Below, one piece after another: positions 1 to 12,431 of a DNA stretch of 64,000 nucleotides (position 1 is its first letter; every line of letters begins with the position of its first letter). The stretch is from Seiridium cupressi (Eukaryota; Ascomycota; Sordariomycetes; Amphisphaeriales; Sporocadaceae), in contig JARVKI010000009.1 in the NCBI GenBank assembly GCA_036674765.1, forward strand, positions 248,001-312,000, written 5' to 3'. The position numbers and the translations under genes were made by a program. The notes beneath the pieces are model-generated. The model had not been told where the DNA came from. It saw nothing but the letters and a program-made list of their open reading frames with translations, and did no database searches.

Positions 1-1
1 G

Positions 2-418
2 ACCACAGACATCTTCGAGGAGATGCTGGATATCCAGACGGAGATTCTGGAAACGCTTGGCCTGCACTGCCGCATCCTCGAAATGCCGTCCACAGACCTC
101 GGGGCATCGGCCACGAGAAAGTGCGACATCGAGGCATTTTTCCCATCGAGGAGGCAGAAGGATAACGGTTGGGGTGAAGTGACCAGTGTCAGTATCTGCA
201 CAGACTACCAAACCAGGAGGCTTGCCACGCGCTTCAAGTCGGCCGGTAGGATGATCTTCCCGTGGACAGTCAACGGAACAGCCCTTGCTGTGCCTCGCGT
301 CCTTGCTGCGGTTCTTGAGAATGGGTGGGACGAATCGGAAATGAGCGTCAAATTGCCTGAATGTCTTTGGGAACATATGGGCAAGGAAAGTGTCGGGCTC
401 AAGCACCGATTGAAGTAA
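2..418 (+). CDS. DIA4: Seryl-tRNA synthetase, probably mitochondrial (3' part, cut by window edge)
   Basis: The frame is open from the first bases of the window to the TAA at 416-418, so only the C-terminal 138 residues are present. SerRS is a class II synthetase that charges tRNA-Ser with serine. Seen here: the core segments ending in class II motif 3 (NGTALAVPRVLAAVLENG), preceded by the conserved stretch with CDIEAFFPSR and, after the variable insert, TSVSICTDYQTRRL. The tail ends shortly after motif 3 (KLPECLWEHMGK) and lacks the long basic extension usual in eukaryotic cytosolic SerRS. That favours the organellar enzyme (yeast Dia4 type); this assignment is inferred. The family call is firm, the compartment less so. 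The gene starts upstream of the window, and the ATG at 23 is internal. Confidence 0.85.
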   Translation, partial: TTDIFEEMLDIQTEILETLGLHCRILEMPSTDLGASATRKCDIEAFFPSRRQKDNGWGEVTSVSICTDYQTRRLATRFKSAGRMIFPWTVNGTALAVPRVLAAVLENGWDESEMSVKLPECLWEHMGKESVGLKHRLK

Positions 419-1303
419 ACCAATGTGTAGAAATTAGTATGTGTATGACTTGTGTATTATAGGTGCATTGGCTTCTCGGCACGCTACGAGAAGCCGATTT
501 CAGATCGATGAATGCTTGGAGTTATTTGGCGTGGTAGTCATGGCCAGTGCAGAGATGAATTCTATCGAATTTCCTCCTCCTCAGTAGAGAGTACGTCTTA
601 TGAGATTAGCTAGAGGCGAGCAGCAATTCTAGCTGGTAGGCCGTGGGCGAACAGTATTCTTTCAGACCTTCTAATATATACGAATACGTCAATGAAGAAT
701 TATAAAGCCTTCCTGATACTGAGAATCTCTTTTCCACTAACTTTAGAGTGTAACATATGAGCTTTAAAGAGATGAAAGCTTGGTCAAGTTTTAGTTTTAT
801 TTTATCTGTGAACTAATAACGAGTCTATTTTCTAACAATGGGGCCAGCGAGGTGGACGCACTGGAGGGGCTGCGATCCCAATGCATGTAAACGTTTAGTC
901 ATTTGCGAAGAGTTACAGGTTCTCTAAGCTATTGTCATTGTATCTGCGGCTATGTAGTCTAGACTTGCCGTGGCAGACAGGTTTGATATTCCATAGTCCC
1001 TGCGCAGTATACAAATCTACAGGTCATTAAGTCACTTCAAGGGTCATAAGTTAAACAGCCAAGGGGGAGAACTTTGCCAAAGAGCATTGGTTCTGTACAA
1101 AGTGATTTTTAATACCTATCGTTTAATGCTCTTCTTATCTCGGTCGTGAATCATTATGCTGGCTTGCTCATCCTGAAGAGGCAGATATCGAATCATGAAG
1201 AAAGAGCCTAAAAACAATAGACAAAACAAAAGAAGCCCCCTACTCATAACCCCTACTCCATCAATTATACTCATGAACATGATCTTGTCCGGTTCCCATC
1301 GCG
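419..1303. other. Intergenic spacer between two convergent genes
   Basis: This 0.9 kb lies between the SerRS gene (+) and the giant coiled-coil gene (-). It should hold both 3' UTRs. Apart from the hairpin at 470-495 I see no ORF, RNA gene or repeat in it. Confidence 0.6.
470..495. other. Perfect 9-bp inverted repeat (hairpin) in the SerRS 3' region
   Basis: GGCTTCTCG at 470-478 and its exact complement at 487-495 flank an 8-base loop. It lies about 50 bases after the SerRS stop codon, so it would be in the 3' UTR or near the 3'-end processing site. A role in mRNA 3'-end structure is inference only. Confidence 0.5.
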
Positions 1304-4300
1304 CTATGCCGCGTGTAGTACAAGTTCCCCTCCATTCTCCGTCACCGAGTCTGCAATGCTTTCAGTATCAGCTATGCTTTCCGTTCCAAGAGCACTGTCT
1401 GTCCATTCGCTCTGTCCATCGTAGCTCTGGTCATCATAGTCGGAATAGTCGCCATCCGTCTCGCTGCTCGTAATTACAGTAGTACCAAGACTCGACCTTC
1501 TCAACGTTCCAGAGTCGCTTGCGCCATCGTCGTCATCCCTCTCTTCACCATCGGCCGGGACCTCGGTTGCAGTATCGTCTACCTCAATCTCGCTCTCGGC
1601 TTCAGACTCCTGTACTGGCTCTGGCTCCGGCTCTGGCTCCATAGGACTTCCGGGAGGCGTGGGCTCAGCTTGAACTTCAATCTCGGACGGCTCGTCATCC
1701 TCCCGAACTGGATCAATAGGTTCGTTCTCTTTGTCGCCACCGAGGTCGCCGTATCGCTTACCCAGGCCTCCACCCCAACTGCTCTTGCGGAGAGGGCCAG
1801 GGCCAGCCGCGGCCCGAACACTCTGGCTGCGCTTTATGCCGCCAGACTGTACGTTGTTCGTGATCTGACTAAGACTCAAAATACGTCTCGAAGCACCCGC
1901 AGGGTTTGGCGGGATCAAGCTAGCACGATTGCCATTGACGGCAACGTTGACTGCTTTGCGGTGGGAGGGCGGCGTTTGGGCATTTAGACTGGACACCTCG
2001 ACAGGCGTCAAGCTGGATCTGGCAGCAGGCACACGTTTCCGAGACATGGCATCTCGGCCCTTAGCACCAGATTTGGTCATCAGGAGAGCTCGAGAATGAT
2101 CAAGCACGCCTTCCAAGATGCGGCGCTCCAGGCCGTCGGCGCGACTTTCCATGGCGTGAAGCTCCTCTCTGCGGATGTGCATGGCCGTCTCCAGGGACGA
2201 GACATCGGCTGTCAGTCGTGATTTCTGGCGAGCAAGGAATTCCTGCTCCGTCCTCAGGGCAAGGATGCTCTCACGAAGTTGCTCCTCCTCTGATCGAAGA
2301 GAGTCAACGTTGGCTTCCACGTGCTCTTTCTCTGCTTGCGCTACGGCAAGAGCAACGTTGGTCTCCTGGAGTTTTTTCTCAGCCTCTTCACGCTCCTTTT
2401 CGTGGTCTTCACGCTCCTCCTCGATGCGCTTCGTTTGTGCCTCCAAGAAATTGTTGATCTCGGCGGCGGTCTGGACTACCTGGGCGTGGACTTTGTCCAA
2501 AGTATCGAGTTGAGCGTAGGCCTTGCCTGCGGCATGTGTATGATCGACCAGTTTGTCAAGCTTGACGTGCATTTCACTGTCATCGTATTTCTCCACAGGC
2601 GGCAATTGAGGTAACTCTGGCTCCTTCTCCTTGACATCTTCGATGCTCTTTTGCATTTCAGTCGTGGTTGACTTGGAATGCTCGTAGTGCTGGCCAACGA
2701 TGAGGAGCACATCCTTGACTGCCTCCAAGATTTTCGGCTGGTATTCGACAACATGCCCCTGAAGCCCTTCAACCGCAGTGACGGCAGCTTGGACTTGGTT
2801 TCGGGTAGTGGCGTGTTCGTTCTTGTCATCCGAATGGCTCTCTTCCGACTTGGTGAAAAGCTCGTCAACTCGTGTGAACACAGTCTTGGAGGCCTCCTCC
2901 ATCTTCTCCATCGATTCCGTCACAGTCGAGCCGAGAGTGTCGATCAACAGCTTCAGCTCATCCGCAACAGCCTTGGTGCTGACCACGGCAGCCTCCGTCT
3001 CGGCATCCCTGGCCTCGCCGGACTTGTGGCGTTCCTCCATGACCACTTCGAAGGCATCGTATTTGGCGAGTATTTCACCGATTTTCTCGTCAATCTTGGC
3101 GCCTAACGTCTCCGTAGTAGCGTCCAGCTTCTCATCGTTGTCGATTTTGGCACCAGCTACACCATTCCTGGAGTCCTCAAACTCGGTCTTCATCACCTCA
3201 AACATCTCCTTGAGGTCATCCGATACATTAGCGTTCTTGTCCACCGTTTTGCTGAGGCCTTCGAGAACCTTGCTGAGGGCTCCAAGTCCTGTTGTCTCGT
3301 TTTCGAGCTTGTCCTTCACCAATGTCTGGAATTCCTCAAAGAAGACCTTGACTTCGGTGACTCGTTCGCTGACGCCAACGATCTCGGCCTGACGCTCTTC
3401 GAAGGCTTTTTCGTTCGCTTCCACTTGCGAGTCGAGGACGCCCTTCGCTTCCTTGACGATCTCTTCCAAGCCCTTCAGGTCCTCCTTCGTTGACAAGGCA
3501 GCAATGTCAGACTTCAGCATTTGATCAATGACGGATTTCATGTCGTGGCATATACCCTCCACGGCGTCAACATCCGTCTTTGTCACGCGCTCTGGATCTT
3601 CGAAGGATTTTTCGGCGCGCTCCTTCATCTCGTCAAATGCAGTAATGATCTGTGTTACGAGAGACTCGACAGCGTTGATGTCCTCTTTCTTGGAGACCGA
3701 CTCCAGGTGAGTGGTGAGCAACCCAAGAGACTCTTTGGACTCAAGCACCAAAGCCTCAATAGTATCAACATGATCCTTGCGGACGGCCTGTTCGCCATCT
3801 ATGAGATCGTCCAGGCGGCCCTTTGAGTTTCGGAGCAGGGTCTCGATAGCTTCCACGTCCTCCTTGGTCGCGGCGTCCTCCAGATTCTTAGGCGGGTCAC
3901 TGGCTTCCTCGCCCTCCTTGGGAACGTCTTTCTGAGCAAGGCCTACCACCGATTCTTGGACAGTACGCAACATCTCCTCCATTTCGGATAGATCGCTTTT
4001 TGATAGGTTGTTTTTGAGGAGCTCTTGCAACTCCGACAGGTCATCTTTCGAAGGGTTGTTTCGCAACAGCTCTTCCATTTCCGCGAGATCGGTTTTGGAG
4101 AGATGATCATGCTCAGGCGCCGCCGGGGGCTCCATGGCTTCGACCTTGATGCGTAGTTGTGTGAGCATGACTTCGAGATTCTTAATGTCGTCTTGCTTTA
4201 ACATGTCCGCAGGGATGATCGCATCCGAGACAGCAGCACCAACAGGTGCAACGGCCTTCTCAATTTGGCCATGCTCCCGGAGGGACTCCAAGCCAGTCTG

Positions 4301-7300
4301 ATGATGTTCGCGAAGCGACTCGATGCCATTCCTGTTTTGTTCTCGGAGGGCTTCAATCTCGTTTTGGTTTTGCTCGCGAAGGGACTCAATATCTGCTCGA
4401 AGACTGTCGAGGCCGGATTTAAGAGCATCAAGAACCTCGTCATTTGCGGTGAGATCCACCGGCTTGTCTGCAATTCTTTCGACGTTGGCACGGAGGTCCC
4501 CGAAACCTTCATGCATTGCATCAAGAATATCAGTAGTGCCGGCATGTGGTCTTAATAGCTCCATCCGTACACGCTCCAAACCTTCCCGAAGAGCCTCCAA
4601 GACCTCTCTGTTATCAGTTCCAGGGGGTGTGTGGGGGACGAGCGACGAGTTGACTGCATCTCGCAAAGACTCAATTTCCTCTTTGAGCATGGCCCTGGAT
4701 CCGTCGGACGCCTGAGTGACAAGCTCAGAGATTTCTCCTTGGAAGCCATTCAAGCTCTCAGCTAGTGTTTGAACAAGCTCGTCTTGATTTGCAGAGCCAT
4801 TTGCGCGACTGATGTAGTTTTCCAGGTGAGCGCGGAGCTGTTCGAATCCATCTTTCGTAGCGTCGAGGACCTGTTCCGTGTCTCTCCCATTGGCAGCCAC
4901 ATTCTGCTTCGCCTCCTCGGAAACTGCCTTGAACTCATCTCGCATAAACTGCATAATCTCGTGAAGTCGTTCCACAACCTCGGTGTTATCGGTACCGCCG
5001 GTATGTGGAACCATGGCGTTTGAGATGTCGGGGAACTCAAACGATTCGAGGCCTTTCTTGACAGCATCTAACATATCGTCTTTGCAGAGCTCGTTGGAGG
5101 GAGCTGGAGGGGCAACTGGGAATTCAAACTCGAACGCTTCTAAGCCTTGCTTGACTGCGTCTAACATGTCGTCCTTGGAGAGCTCGTTGGTGAAAGCTGA
5201 AGCAGCCACAGGAAATTCGAACTCCTCCAAGCATTCCCTTACAGCCTCCAGAATTTCATCCCGCGATAGACTTGCAGGCGTGTCTACTTGTGGCGGCTTG
5301 AAATGCTTCAGTCCATCTGCTACGGCCTCGAAAACTTCGTCTCGGCTTGCGCCTTGGGGTGTTTCAGGAGGTGCGAACTCCTGGAGGCCCTGCTTCAGAA
5401 CAGCCAAGACTTCATCACGCTCGAGGCCAATCTGCTCCACGTGTATCTCAGGCTTGTAATCCTCCCAGGCGTCTTTTACAGCCTGGAGTACATCTTCTCT
5501 GCTTAATTCGTCGTCCCGTGATAGACTAGCCTGGCTGTCGTTGAGGGCGGCTTTCATAGCATTGTATATCTCCTGATAATCGACCAAGGTCGTCGTCGAG
5601 GCAGCTGATTCGCGACGGTGGTCTTTGAGCAGCTGAGTCATTCGACTCCTCATGGAATCCAGGCCTTCAATCACGATTTTCTCCATTTGCATCTTTGTGG
5701 CGGGCTCATTTGTGTCGACAGTGGGATTTACAGCGACCTTCGCGTTGACCTCGTCAATACGACGGCCGATCTCTCGTCCCATACCGAGGACTTCACCACG
5801 TAGCTCGCGGACAAGCGCCTTGACCTCGGCTGTTAAGCCACCGCCCTGAGCGACACTGTCTTTCACACCACGGATGACCTTGATCACATCCTCGGTGAGA
5901 ACCTCATTCGAGCGATTTGACGGTACTGATGCACGGCGGCCATCCTTGTCCTGAATGAAAGCGTTGAGGCGTTGCGAGACTGCACCAGAAGCATTCTGGT
6001 TCCAATTTATTTCCTGTAGACTGCGATTCTCATCATCATCATCATCATCAAAACTGAGATGACGTCCACGGACTGTATTATTGCCACCACCTCGACCACC
6101 GCCTGCAGGAACGAGAGAGAGCTGGTGACTAGTAGATTTCAGCTCGCCGATAAGCTCGTCGACTTTAGTGGAAGATGCTAAACCGGTAAGTCTGCCCGCA
6201 AGCTCAGTGAGGCGCTCGACTACATTGTCTTGACCATCTTTCGTGCCCATTTCGCGGATGATCTTCTCAAGGAGTGCTAAGGTGGCAGGTGAATCGCCTA
6301 CCAAGGAGGGCGTACTCATGGTTGAGGAACTGATGGTGGATTCTCTATCGATGGAGGCAGCGAAACTTGTCGGGGAAGGTATCCTGGGCAATGCGAACGG
6401 CCTTGCACCTTTTGATGGAGGGCTGCTGTGAGGCTTGTTCTCTATATATAAACCGCTGCCGTAGTGGTCTCTTCTACCATGATCAGCATTGATGATGATC
6501 TCGCGGAGACTCTTGCGAATGTCTTCATCTCGAGCATGTGTAGCTTCTTTGAGACTCATTAAATCTGTGGCGTTGTCTCTGCTCCGCCGACTTAGGAGAG
6601 ACAGTTCCTTCTGCAAGGCTGTGGCAATATTGGTCAGGGTGATGATCTGGTTTGAAAGATTGTCCATCGGGGGCTGCGGTTTTACTACAGCAGTCGAATT
6701 ATTCGTGACATTTGACAACGGCTTCGGCGGCTCTGCGGAAGGCGTGGGCTCCCTTGACGCGGTGGACGGCATGTTCTGGAGAGCCAGCATGGTCGCCGAC
6801 TGCGGCGATTGGTTCTCACCCAGAATGCTCTGAGGCGGCCTCCGAGCAGAAGACCGCATGACGGGCGTCAGACTCGTTGACATGGGCGTTGACGTGTTCT
6901 CCCGATCAACCGATTTCTCCCTGTCGTTTTCCCGGCCGCGAATGGGTGTCGATGGCCGGTTGGATTTTTCAGGTGATCTAGGGGAATTGACAGAGCTGAC
7001 GGAGTCACGTCTCGGAGCACCCTCAAGCATAAGACTTAGATCCCTCACACTAGTGGGTTGCAAGGTCTGGGTGCGCTTGTGTGGACTTGGTCTTGGGACC
7101 AGTGCTCGTTCTGGGGAGGTGTCGGTCAATCGCTTGGTCAAGGGCGATGGCACCAGCGCATTCTCGCGTGCCTTCTCGTTAAGTGCGGCATGGGCTGACT
7201 GAATGGCGGGCGAAGTGCCAGCTCGCGATGTGCTGGGTGACTGAGGATTCAATGGGAGAGGGGCGGGCGCTCTCTCGGGGTCAGAGCTATCCCACCTGCG

Positions 7301-7569
7301 ATTTGTTAGACGTCGAAACAGTGGCATCACCAGCCCGGCCTGGGCGGTTGTCTGGTAACTTACATGGGAATAAGAGCTCGCCCGTGGTCGATTGAGGCAG
7401 AGTGTTTATTATGTCTTAGATGCCAGTCGACCGGGGCATCACGCTCGATCGGCGGCATCTTGAATTCGTGTGGTGGTAGCCCTCTGTACGGGACGACGGA
7501 ATGTGATGCTTGGGAGGATGAGGTATAAGATGTTTCACTCAACGGTGAGGTTGGCGCGTAGATGGACAT
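1304..7569 (-). CDS. Giant coiled-coil protein with degenerate helical repeats, unknown function
   Basis: Two exons: 7569..7364 and 7295..1304. The 68-bp intron has a GTAAGT donor and a CTAAC branch site, and joins ...LIPM to WDSSDPE in frame. The product is 2,065 residues. The start is the ATG beginning MSIYAPTSPLSE; an upstream exon cannot be excluded. Residues 1-350 are Ser/Pro-rich and look disordered. About residues 650-1045 hold some twelve degenerate repeats of roughly 22 to 35 residues on the pattern (S/K)(R/K)(D/E)(D/E)(V/M)L(D/E)AVKxGLExF. A second set around 1125-1340 follows the pattern TKxDVxAIExLL. Residues about 1670-1810 form a strong Glu/Lys/Arg-rich coiled coil. The C-terminus is very acidic, with PEPEPEPE and DDDD tracts. 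I see no motor head, enzyme motif, signal peptide or membrane segment. A cytoskeletal, septal or scaffold role would fit the shape but is speculation. Confidence 0.85.
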
Positions 7570-9863
7570 AGGTCCAGTGTTGCGCCCGAAGAGCAAGTGC
7601 TGCAAGACCTGAGTTGCTGTAAAGCACGAGGTCAGTTCAAATGATGATCGCAAGAAAGCTTCCAGTGCAGAAAATCACGAGCAGAATTATCACAACGCCC
7701 TGGTAATATGTGACCAGCTAAGACTCGGGGGGTTCGACAGCGCATCACCAGCGGCACAACAAAAGCGACGGCATCCAATCTGTGATGTCCGTTGCGATCA
7801 GCTCAAACAACACTAGAGAGCTCCGTCGTTGCTCCGCAACCGCTACCGCCATCGAGCCAGTGCTCAACTGCACCTATTAGGAGCCAGCGGGAAGCCAAGG
7901 AGCTTGGGCACCCCCCCACCAGATCCACTCGGGGCCGTCACCCACCTGAGCGGCTAGACCTACCCTAGCAGACTAGTGCTATGTACATCCGGACTGCAAC
8001 ATTTCCCAGCCCTGGCGAACTGCATACTGCATGCAAGCCAACCACTCATCACTCTTTCCCTTTGCGACCATACTGAGACTGGAGGCTAGAATTTTGGTTA
8101 GTCAACGGCTTGCTTCCAAGCCCCGGTGGCTTTTGCCACGCTTCGCCCGATAACGACGCTTGCTGCGTTCCTAAGTAAGCTCTTGTTAAGAGACCCATAT
8201 GGAGACAGCCGGTAGATCCCGAATCGGGGATCCTGCCTGTTGCGAGTTGCGAACTCAGTGGATCTCCAACTCGAGCTTGAGTATAAGTCGTAGAGAACAC
8301 AATTTATCAACTCTCACATCAGGAATATTCGCAAGAATATATCATCCCATGTTCGTTCCAAAATACGTACTAGTCTAAGAACTACCCACAAGGTTTTGTG
8401 AGACTTGATTCCAAGCTTTCCTCATTACCGATTTCCAGCTCGACGAGAACTGGACCGAACACGATTCCTATCACCTGCATCAACTTTAATGAACCCGACT
8501 GGTGGCCGTTTCTGAAGCTCCCGTTCCAGCTGTGTATTTGTATGCATACCAGTGTCATCGCCCAACTCACTTCTGGTAGCCGCCGCGATATCCACAATAT
8601 TCCTTACGGTGCCTGTGCGTGGCCAACTGGACCGGACAAATTCACTTCCTAAACTCGCTAAACATCATACAGTCCAGAAGCTGCACGACCAAGCAGCCTC
8701 CAGGATTACAAGCACGAAAAAAACGAAACTCGAGAAACCCCATAGTGTAAGAAAGGGCCCAGAGAAACCATAACAATAACGCCGCCGTTTCGCATTGGCA
8801 TCCGCTCAGCAACCATGCGTGAGACTGACCACATTGACTGGAGGGAAACGGTCTAGGAATACAGGTTCAGGTAGAGGTGGTAAGGCGCCGCGGCTGTCTC
8901 CATTAACCAAGGTCAGGGCTCTGACGACGACATGATACGAACCAAATCCGTGCAACACACGACTCCCCTGGCCAATCGTTGTTTCCATATGAGATCATCA
9001 AATTTCGCCTTCGTAAATGACAAGTCTTGCATCACGCGAACGTTGGTCGAGAACCGGCGCTCGCGGTCGGATACTGTTTTGCCTTGGCAATCGTTTTCGT
9101 ATAGCTCGCCTGGAGCTGCGCATTGAGAGAGCACTGTGCATGCCCATGCCGCCAACGCCATAATGGAAAGTGATATACCAAACCCGGATAAGGCAACCCA
9201 TGCTATGCATAGAGTCCGATATTTAGTAGGATACTATGGGATCAAGTGCCGGGGCGAATCGCCAAGCAGCGAGGATGGTGAAGATTCGGAATTCTTCGGT
9301 CGAATAATACTTTTACCTTTGCTTGAATTGTCCGCTAAAGCTGGCGCTGGCCCACGTGTCGCGATGAAATCCCTCAAAACCGTAGAATGAACCATTGTAG
9401 TAAGAGTACCGAGTGGTAATACCGAATTCAGCTAGGAACAGAAGGGAGCTATGATTGTGACTCGGGATGGCATTTTATCTTTGGACTTTAGTCGGCCGAC
9501 AAACATCACCGACCAGTATAATTAGGAGTAGTAGGGCCACGTTCTTGCCAAGATTTCACCACTTACTCCATCGAACCCACAATTGTTTATGTGCAAGCCT
9601 ATAGGATTATCAAGGCGATTGATCGGTAAATGAATTAACTTTGGAGGAGGCTAAATGAGGTAACACCGAAAGCGTAGCTAGAAGTATGTAAGCGCTTATC
9701 CCTATCCACATGTACTTGGGGCCATTTTGAGAGAATCGGGTTTCTTTTTCTTTTTGTTCATGATATAGTAAGGGGTTGAATAGCAACAAAAGAAATAGCC
9801 GTCTTGACAGTGTAGAAAGCCAAAGGTCATCTTTGATCCCGCTGCGCATGCGAGCCTTGATAT
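7570..9863. other. Gene-poor spacer, 2.3 kb
   Basis: This lies upstream of the giant coiled-coil gene and downstream of the DUF6594 gene. The first few hundred bases should hold the coiled-coil gene's promoter and 5' UTR. Only ORFs of fewer than 100 codons occur, on both strands, with no recognisable motifs. An 86-codon minus-strand ORF at 9610-9870 contains one hydrophobic stretch but overlaps the DUF6594 stop codon and is not supported as a gene. Confidence 0.5.
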
Positions 9864-11342
9864 TCAGCACTGAACTTGGTGCAAGTTAGACAACGAAGAC
9901 ACCAAGACTGCTATGTAGGTGCTGAAGCCAATGAGTGTAGAGTAGAACTCGCCCTGCAGAGCACTGAGAACTAGGACCACCAGACTGCTGAATCCGACGA
10001 CGACGCCAAGTGATTGTGCATCAGTCAGCGGCACCAGCAACAAAATCCCAACCGGGCCTACTAGCATCACCATGCAGAACAATCCAACAGATACCCTGAC
10101 GAGGACGGAGAGAAAATAAGGGTTGACATATTTGTTCTTCGTGTCTGTAAGAGATTCATCCCTGTAGCGAAACATTCTCAGGAAAGTTTTCTCGGGTAAG
10201 GTCAGTCATGGACGAAGGGAGGACAGACGGGGACGATAGGCATACCTTGATGCCAAACCATGATTTACCATGGAGTAGGCACCCGAACATCTCATGTAAC
10301 TGGCCTGCCCGCGTCGTGATGAAGTCATTTTCGCCTTCCGTCAAGGCTTGCCATGCATCATCTTCGAGCTGTTCACCTTGAACTAGACGCAGGAAATTGT
10401 TGTAGGTATAGTTGCTGACTTGGGGAAGCTTATCTACTTGACTAGAAAGTATTGTAAGTGTGTCTATGGTGGTCAGTAGCCGTCATCAATGGGGAGAAGG
10501 GGGTATGGGGGATAGATGTACAATAATTTATCAACCTCTGGGATAACGCCTCCATAATGTTATCTTTGGGGTCTTGGATATATTTGTATCCCGCACTGTT
10601 CCCTGCATCTTGGATCAGGGAATCTTGAGGTGTTTGTTTCGACCCTTTACTGTAGGCCTCTACGGGAATTTGCTGTGTAAGGCCATTATTAGGTGCTTGT
10701 CCCGACTCTTGCCCGGTAGGCTCTGCGGAAGCTTGTTGTGCCGTGGGGTATGGTACATGCGGACCAGCAACCTGACAATGGGCGTGGAGGAGTTGTTCCG
10801 GATCAAATATCAGCTTTTTCAGTCTATCCTTGTTATTCTGTCCATCGTTTTCGTCTTGCTCTCGGAGCGCTCTCCCCAGACTCCAAATCTTGGTCTGCTG
10901 ATCTATCAGGGCTCTACGGGCAAGGAGGTCAAATTTTCGTGACTGGGCGGTATTGTATCGACTGTATTGCTGGAAGGCGATCGTCGGCCAACCAGGCAGA
11001 AGGCTCTCGACTGGATACACTTGGTGAGCGAATTGCATCAAGGGACAAACATTGAAAAGGTGCATACCCCTATTGCCAAGATTCGTGGGGCGGTCAGCCT
11101 GGCGATTCGTGTTGACTTGGTTCACTATATTCCCTACGTATCAGCAGCGTTGGTTCATATTATCTTCGAGGCTTACCTTCGAAGGGTGCAAAGCTTTCCG
11201 ATGGATTCTGCTCCTCAGTCACGCCCCTTGGTGCTGCTGTGGTCGGAGTGGACACCACGGGGCGGCTCGTCCCCGGACGCAACGATAGAGGTATCGGGAT
11301 TCCTCCTTGCTCGGCGAGCCCCGCTTCGTTCATAGCGTTCAT
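9864..11342 (-). CDS. DUF6594-family membrane protein
   Basis: Five exons fit phase and splice consensus: 11342..11177, 11124..11068, 11010..10536, 10441..10246 and 10190..9864. Together they encode about 406 residues. The fit to fungal DUF6594 proteins is the layout: an N-terminal segment with a GWPTIAFQQYSRYN core, then a helical region rich in Leu, Arg and Glu (LLARRALIDQQTKIWSLG), then a soluble middle, and three closely spaced hydrophobic segments at the C-terminus (about residues 325-400) containing SLGVVVGFSSLVVLVLSAL and a final ATP/TYxAVLV-like helix. The function of the family is unknown; such proteins are expanded in filamentous fungi and often sit in variable regions, as here. The low-complexity Gln/Pro stretch in exon 3 is unusual. 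The first two introns (52 and 57 bp) are less certain than the last two, and the ATG at 11342 is the best start I can see. Confidence 0.65.
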
Positions 11343-12394
11343 CTTTCGGTTTGAGGTTGCTGGAGGAAATGATGCATTGGATTGTACATCTTGAAGGCTC
11401 GCGCCACTCGGTGGTCTTTATGTTCGAACTCGAGACGCATTTGTCAAAGGCTTGTTCGGGCAGGAATGGGGCCAAAGATTGTAGGCTAGGGTGAATGAAG
11501 CAGGCTACACCGCCACTATAATCGATCATACGGCTTCTGAGGCTCTTGACGATGATGTCTGAGGAGAGGGTGTAGCGATACTGACCCTTAGGGGCTGAAC
11601 GATGTTGGTCTCATGGCCTGTTCCAGTACGATTGGACAGTACGAGGATTTTTCATGTTGCTTCAACTAGCCGAGCACAACACGCAGCAGGCCACCACGAT
11701 GTGAGTATGTGTGTTTCTAACCAATGGCGTGAACGTCTCCTCTAGCAGAGGGTGCTGATCGACGCTTCGGTTGGAGTCTTCTGCGATTCACAGTTATCTC
11801 GATTTATATGATTGGCTTATCAATAGAGCCTTGCAGAAATGAACACACGATCAGGCATTCGTCATGGTTGGCGGCGATGGACGATGAGCCTGTGTAGTCG
11901 AGGATGAGGCTGTGCTCCAGGCTTTCACCGCTTGATGAATGGTGTCCAAGGAGGGTCGCTCTTCGCATTCGACGTCGATGGGTGCATTGGGCATGAACAT
12001 GAACCATGAGAACTAAATGAAACATAGGTTATGGGTAATGTTTTCGGTAATTGTACTCCGTTGTGAGATGAAAAGGGGCCACGGCATCAGAAAAGCAAAG
12101 ACTAGCGGCGCGATGCGATTAGAGGAACCAGGAATTCTTTCGATACCACAATGATCCATCTAGAGGTCTGGGCCTGCGCCATTAACGTACGATATATTAC
12201 ATCGATATAGACGCCGGATGTGATAGCCGTTCGTATTTGGCAGCCTTCTTGTAAACAGACGCCCAAACTTACGGTTAGTCCTCTTAGATGGAGAAACCTG
12301 TGAAGACTGTATCCAATCCCGCCTAGACCACTTTTTCTTTGGATTTGGCTTCTAAAAAAGTTTAAAATATAAACCCCCCCGTTTTGTAAATTAC

Positions 12395-12431
<37 letters not shown>

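Noticed and set aside
2175..3392. Several 100-200 codon + strand ORFs within the coiled-coil gene
   Set aside because: These are Ser/Leu-rich shadows of Glu/Lys-rich codons on the opposite strand, a common artefact in coiled-coil genes.
5990..6070. ATC/GAT trinucleotide run as a microsatellite
   Set aside because: It is in frame in the coiled-coil gene and encodes an Asp tract, so it is part of the protein rather than an independent repeat feature.
9610..9870. 86-codon minus-strand ORF with one hydrophobic stretch after the DUF6594 gene
   Set aside because: It overlaps the preceding stop codon in another frame. No promoter, splice link or family similarity supports it.
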